DNA from: an uncultured Spirochaetales bacterium
Lineage (GTDB): Bacteria > Spirochaetota > Spirochaetia > Sphaerochaetales > Sphaerochaetaceae
DNA length: 20,256 bases
Direction: 5' to 3'
Assembly (NCBI GenBank): GCA_934276485.1
Contig: CAKQTE010000054.1
Span: 1 to 20,256 of the forward strand
The number at the start of each line of letters is the position of its first letter. The stretch's first letter is position 1. Below are positions 8,161-16,222 of the stretch, piece by piece. A model generated the notes under the pieces. That model saw nothing but the letters and a program-made list of their open reading frames with translations. It made no database searches and was not told where the DNA came from. The translations under genes were made by a program, and so were the position numbers.

Positions 8161-9312
8161 ATGATGTATGATTCTATTCTTTTTGGAAATGGTTTGACAT
8201 TGAGTGCCCTAAGTGAAATTTCTAAAATTTCAACTTTGTCAGATCGACAAAGACTATTATGTAATCAAAATCAATTTATTTATGAATTCCTTTCATCTGA
8301 TAATTCTGAACCTATTTGTCCAAATTTTAGTAAGATTTTTAGAGAGGATTGGACATTACAATCTGGTTATCAAAATCATTTAGATGCATTAAAAAGGTCG
8401 CTTTTTAGTATTATTACTGATGATGGAAAGACATCGTTAGATATTTTGAAGAACAAAGGTTTTGAGTCTTGGGGTGGTAATATTATTTTAGATCATTACA
8501 AAGAATTTGCACATAGTTTAGAGATTCTATATGCTTTGAATAATTTTTGGTACATAAACCTTCTAAATGAAGTAATCAACCTGAAAAAAGAAAAGAAAAT
8601 TACTGAAATTATAAAGCACTATATCTATAATCTTTCAAAGTTTAGCAGAGTAATGACATTGAATTTTGATACTTTGTTTGATAGTGGAAAGAAAAGCATT
8701 GCTCATATACATGGTAAGTTTTTAAAGCATGTTGTAAATTTTGAAAAATTATGTTTTTTTAGTTTTTTCGAAGATGAGAAAAATAGCATTCCTGATGTTC
8801 AAGAGTTTTGGACAGAAAAATATAAGAAGCTTTGTCTGTCTTTGTATTATGATATCGATGTTGGCGACATTGATCCAAATTATGGTAAGGAGAGATTTGA
8901 ATATACATATTTGTTTGGGACAAATGAAATTGAAAAGGGAATGCGGCTTACAAGAATCAAGCAAAAAAAAGGATTCAAAAATCGATATTACAATATGAGT
9001 TTCATTGGAAATGGGGAGATAAATCTTGGAAATCTATTAATATATGGCATTAGCTTTCAAACTTCTTCTTTGGTTCCAGATGAATTTTGGGAACAATATA
9101 CTCAAGATGAGTTTCAATTTTTTAGATATATCGATGGGCATATTCTTAGAAAACTATATATAATGCAAAAAAATGGTTATGTGAATAGAATAACGTTTGC
9201 TTGTTGGAATGAAGAAGATCGAGAGCATTATGATGAGATTATTAAACTATTCCATCTCCATGCTGATGTAATAGTTCATAAAACTTTAGATTATTTTGTG
9301 GAACAAGAATAA
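8161..9312 (+). CDS. SIR2-like / AbiH-like putative abortive-infection protein
   Basis: A 383-residue protein with the hallmarks of the SIR2-like/AbiH group. There is an N-terminal Rossmann-type strand-loop ILFGNGLTL (6-14), a central TLNFDTLFD (166-174) followed by HIHGKF (182-187), and a late LLIYGISF strand-loop ahead of a C-terminal region resembling the SIR2 final fold elements. Relatives in this superfamily bind NAD+ or ADP-ribose, and several defence proteins with it deplete NAD+ on infection. Whether this one does is inference. The ATG at 8161 is preceded by GAGGA (8148-8152). A second ATG at 8164 is possible. It lies 31 nt after the RHH gene on the same strand, so it probably belongs to the same transcript. 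It is noticeably richer in A+T and lysine/asparagine than the metabolic genes nearby. Confidence 0.65.
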   Translation: MMYDSILFGNGLTLSALSEISKISTLSDRQRLLCNQNQFIYEFLSSDNSEPICPNFSKIFREDWTLQSGYQNHLDALKRSLFSIITDDGKTSLDILKNKGFESWGGNIILDHYKEFAHSLEILYALNNFWYINLLNEVINLKKEKKITEIIKHYIYNLSKFSRVMTLNFDTLFDSGKKSIAHIHGKFLKHVVNFEKLCFFSFFEDEKNSIPDVQEFWTEKYKKLCLSLYYDIDVGDIDPNYGKERFEYTYLFGTNEIEKGMRLTRIKQKKGFKNRYYNMSFIGNGEINLGNLLIYGISFQTSSLVPDEFWEQYTQDEFQFFRYIDGHILRKLYIMQKNGYVNRITFACWNEEDREHYDEIIKLFHLHADVIVHKTLDYFVEQE

Positions 9313-9358
9313 GAATGTTTTATGTTTTGTATATATATTAAATTCATTTAGAAACGAA

Positions 9359-9390
9359 GGATATGCGTAATATCTCTATCCCGCATATCC
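9359..9390 (-). terminator. duplicated terminator hairpin of the binding-protein remnant
   Basis: GGATATGCG (9359-9367) and CGCATATCC (9382-9390) form a 9-bp stem on the minus strand after the remnant's stop. It is a near-exact copy of the hairpin at 16499-16530, but the U-tract has been lost (TTCGTTTC follows), so it may no longer terminate well. Confidence 0.6.
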
Positions 9391-9417
9391 ATAGGTACTT
9401 TTGGAACTGGAGTTCTT

Positions 9418-9825
9418 CTATTTAAAGAGGTTTCTCATTTCTCTTTCAGCAGCTTCACCGCCTGCAGCCTTAAACTGTTGAACAAATGTGTCGAAGTATG
9501 ATAAAGGCTTTGCACCAGTAATCATATCGAAATATGCCTGCTCTGTAAGAGTGTCGAGTGTTGCAATGTTTTCGCTGAATTCAGGGCAATTAGGAAGGAT
9601 AGGCTTTGAGTATCCATTGCCAGTAACAGATTTACTAAATGTATCCTGATCTTTTCTAGCGTACTCTGTGAACTTGGCATTTGTGAAACCAAACTGGATG
9701 ATTCCCTTTCTTCTGATCTCCTTACCATTCTTGAGTCTTACTGGGCCAAAATCTGACATTTCCCAGTCTTCACCTTCGATACCATATACAAGCATCATTG
9801 CAATTTCTTTGAGCAAGTACTTCAT
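9418..9825 (-). pseudogene. C-terminal remnant of a duplicated LplA-type sugar-binding protein
   Basis: The last ~129 residues are about 84% identical by eye (roughly 21 differences) to the C-terminus of the full-length protein encoded at 16558-18096. Both share GEDWEM, LKNGKEIRRKGIIQFGF, TLDTLTEQAYFD and EAAEREMR. Homology stops abruptly near 9804. The first few residues of the open frame (MKYLLKE) are not homologous, and the signal peptide and about 380 residues are missing. It cannot work as a binding protein. It is either what is left of a second binding-protein gene once divergent from the sulfatase gene, or a partial duplication of the 16.5-kb copy. Its 3' flank is copied too. Confidence 0.85.
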
Positions 9826-9900
9826 ATAGAGAGTCGGATCTAATTTAATGAAAGGTATAACCTAAATTTATACTTTGTTTTTGTTCATGATGCTTTAAAG

Positions 9901-9933
9901 TTATAGAGGTAAAGCCTTAGGAGGCCTCTATAA
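9901..9933 (+). promoter_or_regulatory. leader inverted repeat enclosing the sulfatase Shine-Dalgarno
   Basis: TTATAGAGG (9901-9909) pairs perfectly with CCTCTATAA (9925-9933), whose last base is the A of the sulfatase ATG. The 15-nt loop holds the AGGAGG Shine-Dalgarno (9919-9924). A shorter alternative, GCCT with AGGC, would pair across the ribosome site itself. This could be an RNA switch on translation or a DNA operator. Confidence 0.5.
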
Positions 9934-11396
9934 TGGATATTTGCCTTTTCTTTTCTGATCAACATTCATATTCCTGCCAAGGTTATGCAGGAAATAGCAT
10001 CATTAGAACACCGAACCTGGATAGAATTGCCAACGCAGGTGTTTGTTTTGATAACAACTATACACCATATCCACTATGCGTTCCTGCACGCATGAGCTTG
10101 ATGTCAGGGCAATTGGCATCAAGAACAGGAGTTATGGATAACTTCGGTATCCTTGACTCTTCTCGTGCAACATTTGCTCATTCATTAAATAGTATTGGAT
10201 ATGAGACAGTCCTTTGCGGAAGAATGCATTTCACAGGCCCTGACCAGCGTCATGGCTTTTCTAAGCGTATAGCAGGGGATATTACTCCTATATATCTAAA
10301 TAGACCAACGGAAGCATTCAGAAAGGAAAGAGGCGTTCACTTAGATACTCCAACAGGAGGAGCATATGCCGTTTCCATCATTGGAGGAGGAAACTCGCCT
10401 ACGTTGGAATTTGATAGGTATGTAGTACAGAATGCAATTGATTATCTGAAGGATTCATACGATAAGCCACAGTTCTTGTGTGTCGGAACATATGCGCCTC
10501 ATCATCCATATGTAGCTCCCAAAGAGCTATATGATTACTATTTGGATAAAGTAGAAGCAAGTGATGAAACAATTGATTTCCCAATCTCTGAATATTACAG
10601 CAATCTCTTTGTAGATAAGAGCCCAGAGGTAGTAAAGGCTGTTAGGGCCTCCTACTATGCAATGGTAGAATTCATGGATCAAGAAGTAGGAATGGTCTAT
10701 GATGCATTCCAGGATTACCTCAAGAGAACAGGACACGAAGGCGTGTTTATATATGCATCCGACCATGGGGACCACATTGGAAATAGGGGACTATATGGAA
10801 AGGAAACCTTCTATGAAGAATCATCCCATACTCCAATGATATTCATAGGAGATGGAATAGTAAAAGGAAAGAGAATAAAGGGAGCAACATCACTTTTGGA
10901 TCTTGGCGCTACTATTTGCGACATTGCTAAATCTCCAATTCCAGCATCTTCTGATAGTGTAAGCCTCATAAAAGAACTTAAGGGCGAGTGCGATGATCTT
11001 GATAGAATGGTGATTTCTGAGCTTGGTGGAGCTGTCAACAAAAAGACAGGAGAAATTCCTTATGCTCAGATGGTTAAGAAAGGAAACTTGAAATATGTAC
11101 GTTTCTCGACTGGAGAAGAAGCAGTTTATGATATTGCATCCGATCCTCATGAAAAGGCGAATGTTATCAAAGAGCATCAAGCTTTTGCAAAAGAGGCAAG
11201 AGCTTATTTGGATGAGCATTGTGAATCAATTGAGATAATAGAGAGTAATGCCATAAGACAGAGGAAGAATCTTGATATCACACTTAAGTGTACATTTGAT
11301 TCCGATGAAAGATGGAGATGTCCTGATTGTGCTCGTCATTATCCTGAGGAGATGGTATCTGGCACAAGCAAAACAATCCCTGTTGAATGGAAATAG
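9933..11396 (+). CDS. Cys-type sulfatase, cytoplasmic
   Basis: A 487-residue type I sulfatase (alkaline phosphatase superfamily) that hydrolyses sulfate esters. The formylglycine motif CxPxR is C49-V-P-A-R53, so it needs a maturase (anSME or FGE) encoded elsewhere. Metal-binding acidic residues near the start (D9 in FSDQH) and ASDHGD (near 275) are present, as is GTYAPHHPY. There is no signal peptide, unusual for many sulfatases, and this suggests that it acts on imported oligosaccharides. The C-terminus carries CPDC in RCPDCARHYPEE, possibly with an earlier Cys, a small zinc-binding-like tail I do not recognise. The start is supported by AGGAGG 8 nt upstream. Its stop is only 2 bp from the convergent response-regulator stop. 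Confidence 0.9.
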   Translation: MDICLFFSDQHSYSCQGYAGNSIIRTPNLDRIANAGVCFDNNYTPYPLCVPARMSLMSGQLASRTGVMDNFGILDSSRATFAHSLNSIGYETVLCGRMHFTGPDQRHGFSKRIAGDITPIYLNRPTEAFRKERGVHLDTPTGGAYAVSIIGGGNSPTLEFDRYVVQNAIDYLKDSYDKPQFLCVGTYAPHHPYVAPKELYDYYLDKVEASDETIDFPISEYYSNLFVDKSPEVVKAVRASYYAMVEFMDQEVGMVYDAFQDYLKRTGHEGVFIYASDHGDHIGNRGLYGKETFYEESSHTPMIFIGDGIVKGKRIKGATSLLDLGATICDIAKSPIPASSDSVSLIKELKGECDDLDRMVISELGGAVNKKTGEIPYAQMVKKGNLKYVRFSTGEEAVYDIASDPHEKANVIKEHQAFAKEARAYLDEHCESIEIIESNAIRQRKNLDITLKCTFDSDERWRCPDCARHYPEEMVSGTSKTIPVEWK

Positions 11397-11406
11397 CTCT
11401 ATTTCC
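11389..11406. repeat. palindrome spanning two convergent stop codons
   Basis: GGAAATAG (11389-11396) and CTATTTCC (11399-11406) are perfect 8-bp arms separated by CT. Each arm ends a gene in G/W-K-stop, so both coding regions end inside it. It is AT-rich with no T-run on either side, so it is at best a weak bidirectional terminator. Confidence 0.5.
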
Positions 11407-12070
11407 CGATTAATTCTTCAGCGCCAATTTCTTTGATTTGCTCAATAATTTGCTTCGTTCTATTTACACCAAATTTTTTAAGCATACTTCCAACTTGGCG
11501 CTTGATTGTAATTTGCTCTACGTGACGCATATCAGCAATTTCTCTAATCTTATAGCCATCATAAAGCAAGCTGAGTATTTCTCTTTCTGTGATTGTTAAG
11601 GAAAGAAAGGTTTGGTAAAAAGAGCCTATGTCTTTCTTCCATTTTGAGAGCCTTAGAAACTCTTCATGAACAACCTTTCCCGCTTGAGAATCTAGGCTAA
11701 TATCGTTGTTATAAGCATTGCGAATATGCTTAATTAGATTATCACAATTAGCTTCCTTGATAACATAATCAACAATGCCACTTTCAAAAGCAGATGATAT
11801 CATCTGTTCTTCTTCATGGACTGTGAGGATGATGATTTTTATATCAGGATTGTTTTGCACGATTGATTGAGATGCAATACAACCTGAATTGGTTTCTTCC
11901 ATTTCCATATCAAGAACTGCGATATCAGGAGAGTGCGCATTAGCTGCTGCAATCGCATCTTTTCCTGTGGCTACAGCATCAACAACTTTGATATCTTCTT
12001 GCTTTTCTAGTTGTTTGACTATGTTGTTTCTAAGGATGTCGATATCTTCGGCGATTAATACTTTGATCAT
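11399..12070 (-). CDS. NarL/LuxR-type response regulator
   Basis: A 223-residue DNA-binding response regulator. The receiver domain (about 1-120) has the acidic pair E8-D9, phospho-acceptor D54 in VLDMEM, T83 and K105. The C-terminal LuxR-type helix-turn-helix spans about 158-215 (LTITEREILSLLYDGYKIREIA, then the recognition helix region ITIKRQVGSMLKKFGV). The start ATG overlaps the kinase stop by 4 nt, so it is the cognate partner of that kinase. As the last gene of the transport operon it may control that operon in response to the same ligand. The palindrome at 16332-16348 is a possible site. Confidence 0.9.
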   Translation of the reverse strand: MIKVLIAEDIDILRNNIVKQLEKQEDIKVVDAVATGKDAIAAANAHSPDIAVLDMEMEETNSGCIASQSIVQNNPDIKIIILTVHEEEQMISSAFESGIVDYVIKEANCDNLIKHIRNAYNNDISLDSQAGKVVHEEFLRLSKWKKDIGSFYQTFLSLTITEREILSLLYDGYKIREIADMRHVEQITIKRQVGSMLKKFGVNRTKQIIEQIKEIGAEELIGK

Positions 12071-13560
12071 TGCTTTATCCTGTTTTTAGGTAATACAACC
12101 ATGAATTGAGTCATATCGTTGTTGTCGATGTTAACTTGGATATCTCCAAAATGCAACTTTACAATCTGGTTGGAATAATACATACCCAAGCCCCAATTTG
12201 AGGCGGAGTTTTTTGTTGAGGTGAATGGGTAGAATAACCTTTTTCTAACTTCCTTTGATATTTTGGGACCATTGTTTTTAATCGAAAACATAACTCTTGT
12301 TTTGTATTCGATTACATCAACAATGACCTTAGGCTCTGGAAGCTTAGAAACAGCATCGATTGCATTCTTTATAATATTGTAAAGTGCTTCACTCAAGAGC
12401 TCCTTATCTGCAATTATCATGCAATCCTTTATATTGTAGGTTATATAGTCAAAGGAGCCTTCATGTTGTATTTTCTTTTTAGCATCCTCAAGTATCTCTG
12501 TTGTAGATACATGCACCAGCGATAGCTGTACTTGGGAAAAGGACTTATATATAACATTAAGACGAAAGCGCATGGTTTTAATGAGGCTATTAAGTGTTTG
12601 AACATCCTCCTCAAGCTTTTCATGAGTTTCAACAGTTTTAAGATCTTCGTTGATTTCATTTAAAAGAACTTCTGCAACAACAATTTGGTTCTTTAAACCA
12701 TGAACAAGCACTGAGGAAGTGGTTTCTGCAATCTTGGAGCCTCGTTTAATCAAGAGCTCTTCTTTTGCATGGTTATAGGTATATCGATAGTACTTCCAGT
12801 TCTGGATTAGCATAATGGAAGAGGAGGCAAGGCCACATAAAAGCACCATTGCCCAAAGATGATGGACTTTATAGCCATGTAATGGAAGTAGGGATGCAGC
12901 TTTGGGCCTAATACTACTATAATCTTGATAAATCATTACAGGGTTAAGAGTTGCAAAAAAGGTAAATACAATTGAAAGCAGGAACATTGAAAGAGCTAAT
13001 GAAATGTGCCTGGATCTTACAGAAGGGATACCAATATCCTTTATTTCCAAGATGTAAGAGAGAATGGAAAGGAGGATATAGGTAAGCAAAATGATATCGC
13101 AGATGTGCATTAGTGTTCGCTGAAGCGAGTAATTATAGGAAGAGAGCAACCTAAAGACTGCAGGGTACTCGATAATAGCGACAGCAGTTACTGGTATAAG
13201 AGTCAGTATATAAAGGTATCGATGTTTAGAAAACAATACCTTGGTTCTGTAGTTAGAAACAATTGCTGATAAAAGGAAGTTTAGACAGAAGAAACAACGA
13301 AGAAAGCTCATAAGCTTTCCCATTGTTTCAAATCCCATAGGTACTGCTTTGAGCTTATTTTGCATAAATTTAGGGCCAAGTAGTAACGATTTTTGTTGTG
13401 GCGTGAAGCCCCCGGTTTTTACTACATACATCGCAAAACATAATAAAAATGCCACCATTGCCAGATATAACAGAATTGTAAACACATATCGTTTTCTAAC
13501 TGAAAAAAAGAGAATAACGATAAGCGAACAAATTAATGTTATGACAATGATGGCTAGCAC
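12067..13560 (-). CDS. membrane sensor histidine kinase
   Basis: A 497-residue kinase with six or seven predicted transmembrane helices in the first ~255 residues (about 4-20, 26-47, 85-101, 116-135, 150-171, 187-204, 235-253), then a helical dimerisation region and an ATPase domain. The phospho-acceptor is probably H287 in VHGLKNQ, not the classic HExxR form. The N-box is NIIKNAIDAV and the G-box NWGLGMYYSNQIV, both intact. The start is a GTG 4 nt after the binding-protein stop, with AAGGAG overlapping the last codons of that gene; the nearby ATG in GGAGATGAC is out of frame and hits a stop. No recognised sensor domain lies between the helices, so the ligand may be sensed in the membrane or through the co-transcribed transporter. 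Confidence 0.87.
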   Translation of the reverse strand: MLAIIVITLICSLIVILFFSVRKRYVFTILLYLAMVAFLLCFAMYVVKTGGFTPQQKSLLLGPKFMQNKLKAVPMGFETMGKLMSFLRCFFCLNFLLSAIVSNYRTKVLFSKHRYLYILTLIPVTAVAIIEYPAVFRLLSSYNYSLQRTLMHICDIILLTYILLSILSYILEIKDIGIPSVRSRHISLALSMFLLSIVFTFFATLNPVMIYQDYSSIRPKAASLLPLHGYKVHHLWAMVLLCGLASSSIMLIQNWKYYRYTYNHAKEELLIKRGSKIAETTSSVLVHGLKNQIVVAEVLLNEINEDLKTVETHEKLEEDVQTLNSLIKTMRFRLNVIYKSFSQVQLSLVHVSTTEILEDAKKKIQHEGSFDYITYNIKDCMIIADKELLSEALYNIIKNAIDAVSKLPEPKVIVDVIEYKTRVMFSIKNNGPKISKEVRKRLFYPFTSTKNSASNWGLGMYYSNQIVKLHFGDIQVNIDNNDMTQFMVVLPKNRIKQ

Positions 13561-13564
13561 AGAG

Positions 13565-14584
13565 TCATCTCCTTACTTTACATTTTTGAATTGCTTTCTC
13601 CATGTACTCCCATTTTACAAAATCATCGATTGGAACGATAGTAGGAATTTGCTTATTGTTGTACATGCTTTGTTCCATGATTTCATAGTATTTGCGGATT
13701 GTGCCATTGTTCAATGCCTTTTCGAGCTCTGCACTGTTCATGAAGAAAACAGTACCAATTTGATCCTTCATGTTAGCAGCATCAGCGTTAACAAGATCTG
13801 CTACCCAGGTTGCAACTTGTTCTTCATGATCTTTCCAGTAATCCATGGATTTTGCAATTGCGTTAGCAAAATGTTGTACTGTTTCTGGGTTCTTATCGAT
13901 ATAGTCTTGGGTTGCAAGCCAAGAAGAAACAGAAGCGTATCTGTCAGAGAAATCTGATGTGCGAGCAAGAACCAAGTACTTATCACCAAGCTGTTGTTCA
14001 ACAGTTACTCTGAAGCTTGCCCATACGCATACTGCATCAACTTTTCCTGCTAGAATGGATGTAACACACCCGCCCATATCCATATTGATGAAGTCGATAT
14101 CATCAGTTGTCATTCCAGCTTCTTCAAGTGCGAACTTTACAATGTTTTCACCTGAAGTACCGAAGGTGGTTGCAACTGTCTTACCTTTTAGATCTTTAAC
14201 TGACTTAATTCCAGAATCCTTGTTAACTACTAAAACTTCTGAGTTGCCAAGGTTTTGGAAGTAGATAACTTCTACATCACCCTTAACTGCTAGAGTAGTA
14301 GCGCCTGGTCCAATATAACCAAATTGGATATCACCACTAACCATTGCAGCGATTTCACTTGGGCCGGAAGTGAAAGGTACTGGTTCAACCTGTAAACCTT
14401 CTTCTGCGAAATAACCCATATTAAGACCGGTTGCAACAACAGCTGCTCCTGAATAACCCATGTGGTGAGCTACTTTAATCTTAACTAAATCATCTTTTTT
14501 GTTTGTAGTAGCCTCGTTAGCGCCATTAGCGAAAAGCATTGCTGCACTCAAAACGATTAATAATAAAGCTAACCCCTTTTTCAT
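13565..14584 (-). CDS. NMT1/TauA/SsuA-type ABC transporter substrate-binding protein
   Basis: A 339-residue exported binding protein. It has a signal peptide (MKKGLALLLIVLSAAMLFA, residues 1-19) without a lipobox cysteine, then NGANEA, a spirochaete-like mature start. The mature part shows the NMT1 pattern: GLNMGYFAEEGL, EIAAMVSGDIQFGYIG and LKGKTVATTFGTSGEN, with a hinge region and a C-terminal helical lobe. The family binds sulfonates, nitrate, bicarbonate, pyrimidines or riboflavin; the ligand here cannot be told. The start is backed by GGAGG (14591-14595) 6 nt upstream. It lies 18 nt after the ATPase stop and 4 nt before the kinase gene. Confidence 0.9.
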   Translation of the reverse strand: MKKGLALLLIVLSAAMLFANGANEATTNKKDDLVKIKVAHHMGYSGAAVVATGLNMGYFAEEGLQVEPVPFTSGPSEIAAMVSGDIQFGYIGPGATTLAVKGDVEVIYFQNLGNSEVLVVNKDSGIKSVKDLKGKTVATTFGTSGENIVKFALEEAGMTTDDIDFINMDMGGCVTSILAGKVDAVCVWASFRVTVEQQLGDKYLVLARTSDFSDRYASVSSWLATQDYIDKNPETVQHFANAIAKSMDYWKDHEEQVATWVADLVNADAANMKDQIGTVFFMNSAELEKALNNGTIRKYYEIMEQSMYNNKQIPTIVPIDDFVKWEYMEKAIQKCKVRR

Positions 14585-14602
14585 ATTAATCCTCCATTGT
14601 TT

Positions 14603-15424
14603 TTATTTACGTACTTCCAAGTATTCCTCATATACTTGGCTCCATACGTAGTTTTTGATCTTTTGGTATTCTTCACTCATCTTTGTAGCTTGGTTACGAG
14701 GATGAGGAATATCAACATTAACGATGTCCTTGATTCTGCCAGGACGAGCAGACATGATAATGATTCGGGAAGCAAGGATTACAGCTTCATCAATATCGTG
14801 TGTGATAAATAAACAAGTTTTCTTTTCTTTTTCCCAGGTTTCCAATAAGTCACTTTGAAGTTGGGTACGTGTCTGAGCATCCAAAGCACCAAAAGGTTCA
14901 TCGAGAAGAAGGATTTCAGGATTTACTGCATAAGCTCTTGCAATAGCAACACGTTGCTTCATACCTCCAGAAAGCTCTTTAGGATAACTAGAAGCAAATT
15001 CTCTAAGCTGTACCATATCAAGATATTTATCGACAGTAGCATTGATTTCTTCTTTGGTGAGCTTTCGCTTTCCACTCTTTGAATGTGGATCTGGAATCTT
15101 TTTAAGCTTTAGTCCAAATTCGATGTTCTTCCTTACTGTAAGCCATGGGAAAAGTGCATATTGCTGAAAAACTACACCTCTTTCTACGCTTGTGCCAGTA
15201 ACTTCTTCTCCTTTGAAGAGTACTCTTCCTGAAGTAGGGGCAAAGAGGCCTGCTAGCATATTGAGCATAGTGCTTTTGCCACATCCTGATGGACCAACGA
15301 CACAGATGAACTCATTTTCCTTAATATCCATTGAAACACCATTAAGTGCAATTACTGGACCATTTTTACCATTATATTCTTTTCTGACATTTTCAAAGCT
15401 TGCGATTGTTTTTCTTTCAGCCAT
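14603..15424 (-). CDS. ABC transporter ATP-binding protein (SsuB/TauB-like)
   Basis: A 273-residue nucleotide-binding subunit. Walker A is GPSGCGKS (44-51), the Q-loop is FQQYALFPW (86-94), the signature is LSGGMKQ (151-157), Walker B is ILLLDEP (171-177) and the switch histidine is H209 in THD. All are intact. A basic insert, about residues 110-128 (PDPHSKSGKRKLTKEE), lengthens the helical domain relative to many SsuB proteins. The SD (GAGGAG) overlaps the stop of the permease gene 6 nt upstream. It forms the transporter with the adjacent permease and binding protein. Confidence 0.95.
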   Translation of the reverse strand: MAERKTIASFENVRKEYNGKNGPVIALNGVSMDIKENEFICVVGPSGCGKSTMLNMLAGLFAPTSGRVLFKGEEVTGTSVERGVVFQQYALFPWLTVRKNIEFGLKLKKIPDPHSKSGKRKLTKEEINATVDKYLDMVQLREFASSYPKELSGGMKQRVAIARAYAVNPEILLLDEPFGALDAQTRTQLQSDLLETWEKEKKTCLFITHDIDEAVILASRIIIMSARPGRIKDIVNVDIPHPRNQATKMSEEYQKIKNYVWSQVYEEYLEVRK

Positions 15425-15430
15425 TTTAAA

Positions 15431-16222
15431 TTACTCCTCTGCGATGGTGTCCTGCCATGATGCAGCATATTTTTCTAATAATCGAACAAGCTTTTGTAAG
15501 ATTAACCCTAGAACACCGATGATTAATATACCCATAAGAACAACATCCATTCTGAAATATTGGCTAGAGGATTGGATCATAACGCCCATGCCCTTTGCAG
15601 CACCTGTCATTTCAGCAGCAATGAGTGTAGTTAGCGCTGAAGAGAGTCCAAGACGCATAGCGGTAATGATAAAAGGGAAGGATGCAGGGATGACAACTTT
15701 TGTAAAGATTACAAAATCATTAGCGCCAAGTACGCGTGCGGCTTTAATCATTGTGTTATCTACGTTCTTAACACCTTGGAAAATGGTAATTGTCATTGTT
15801 AAAAAACAAGCAATGAAGATAACTATAATCTTGGACTCCTCTCCAACGCCAGCTGCTACTACTACAAGTGGAATATATGAAATTGGAGGAATGTTTTTCA
15901 TGAATTGTATCCATGGTTCTACAATTGTACAAAGTGTTTTATACCAGCCAAGTAAGAAAGCTGCTGGGACTGCACAAATAAATGCAAGAGAGAAACCTGC
16001 AAGAATACGTTTCAAGCTTGCAAAGAAGTGTTTATGCAAGGCTCCAGATTGTATTGATTCAATTAAGGAATTGAAGATAGCGATTGGAGAAGCGAATACT
16101 TTTCCACCCTTAGATGATTGGCTTATAAGATACCAAACAAGAATAGCTATTGCTAAAGAAAGGAGAGAACCTGCCCAATGTGGAAGAGTTAAACCTTTCT
16201 TTTTTGTTAAATTATTGCTCAT
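15431..16222 (-). CDS. ABC transporter permease (BPD_transp_1, SsuC/TauC-like)
   Basis: A 263-residue inner-membrane subunit with about six transmembrane helices. The EAA loop that contacts the ATPase is visible as KAARVLGANDFVIFTKVVIP, followed by PFIITAMRLGLSSALTTLIAAEM. The upstream in-frame GTG at 16234 is part of the ribosome-binding sequence (GAGGA at 16228-16232), so the ATG at 16222 is chosen. It is the first gene of a five-gene minus-strand operon: permease, ATPase, binding protein, kinase, regulator. No strong promoter match was seen upstream, only the inverted repeats at 16270-16288 and 16332-16348. Confidence 0.92.
   Translation of the reverse strand: MSNNLTKKKGLTLPHWAGSLLSLAIAILVWYLISQSSKGGKVFASPIAIFNSLIESIQSGALHKHFFASLKRILAGFSLAFICAVPAAFLLGWYKTLCTIVEPWIQFMKNIPPISYIPLVVVAAGVGEESKIIVIFIACFLTMTITIFQGVKNVDNTMIKAARVLGANDFVIFTKVVIPASFPFIITAMRLGLSSALTTLIAAEMTGAAKGMGVMIQSSSQYFRMDVVLMGILIIGVLGLILQKLVRLLEKYAASWQDTIAEE

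Noticed and set aside
7941..9312. Classical toxin-antitoxin pair
   Set aside because: The RHH protein is translationally coupled to the nuclease upstream and the downstream protein is 383 residues with SIR2/AbiH marks, so a typical small TA module is less likely, though not excluded.
13349..13957. 202-codon plus-strand open frame
   Set aside because: Antisense to the kinase and binding-protein genes, which have full motif support.
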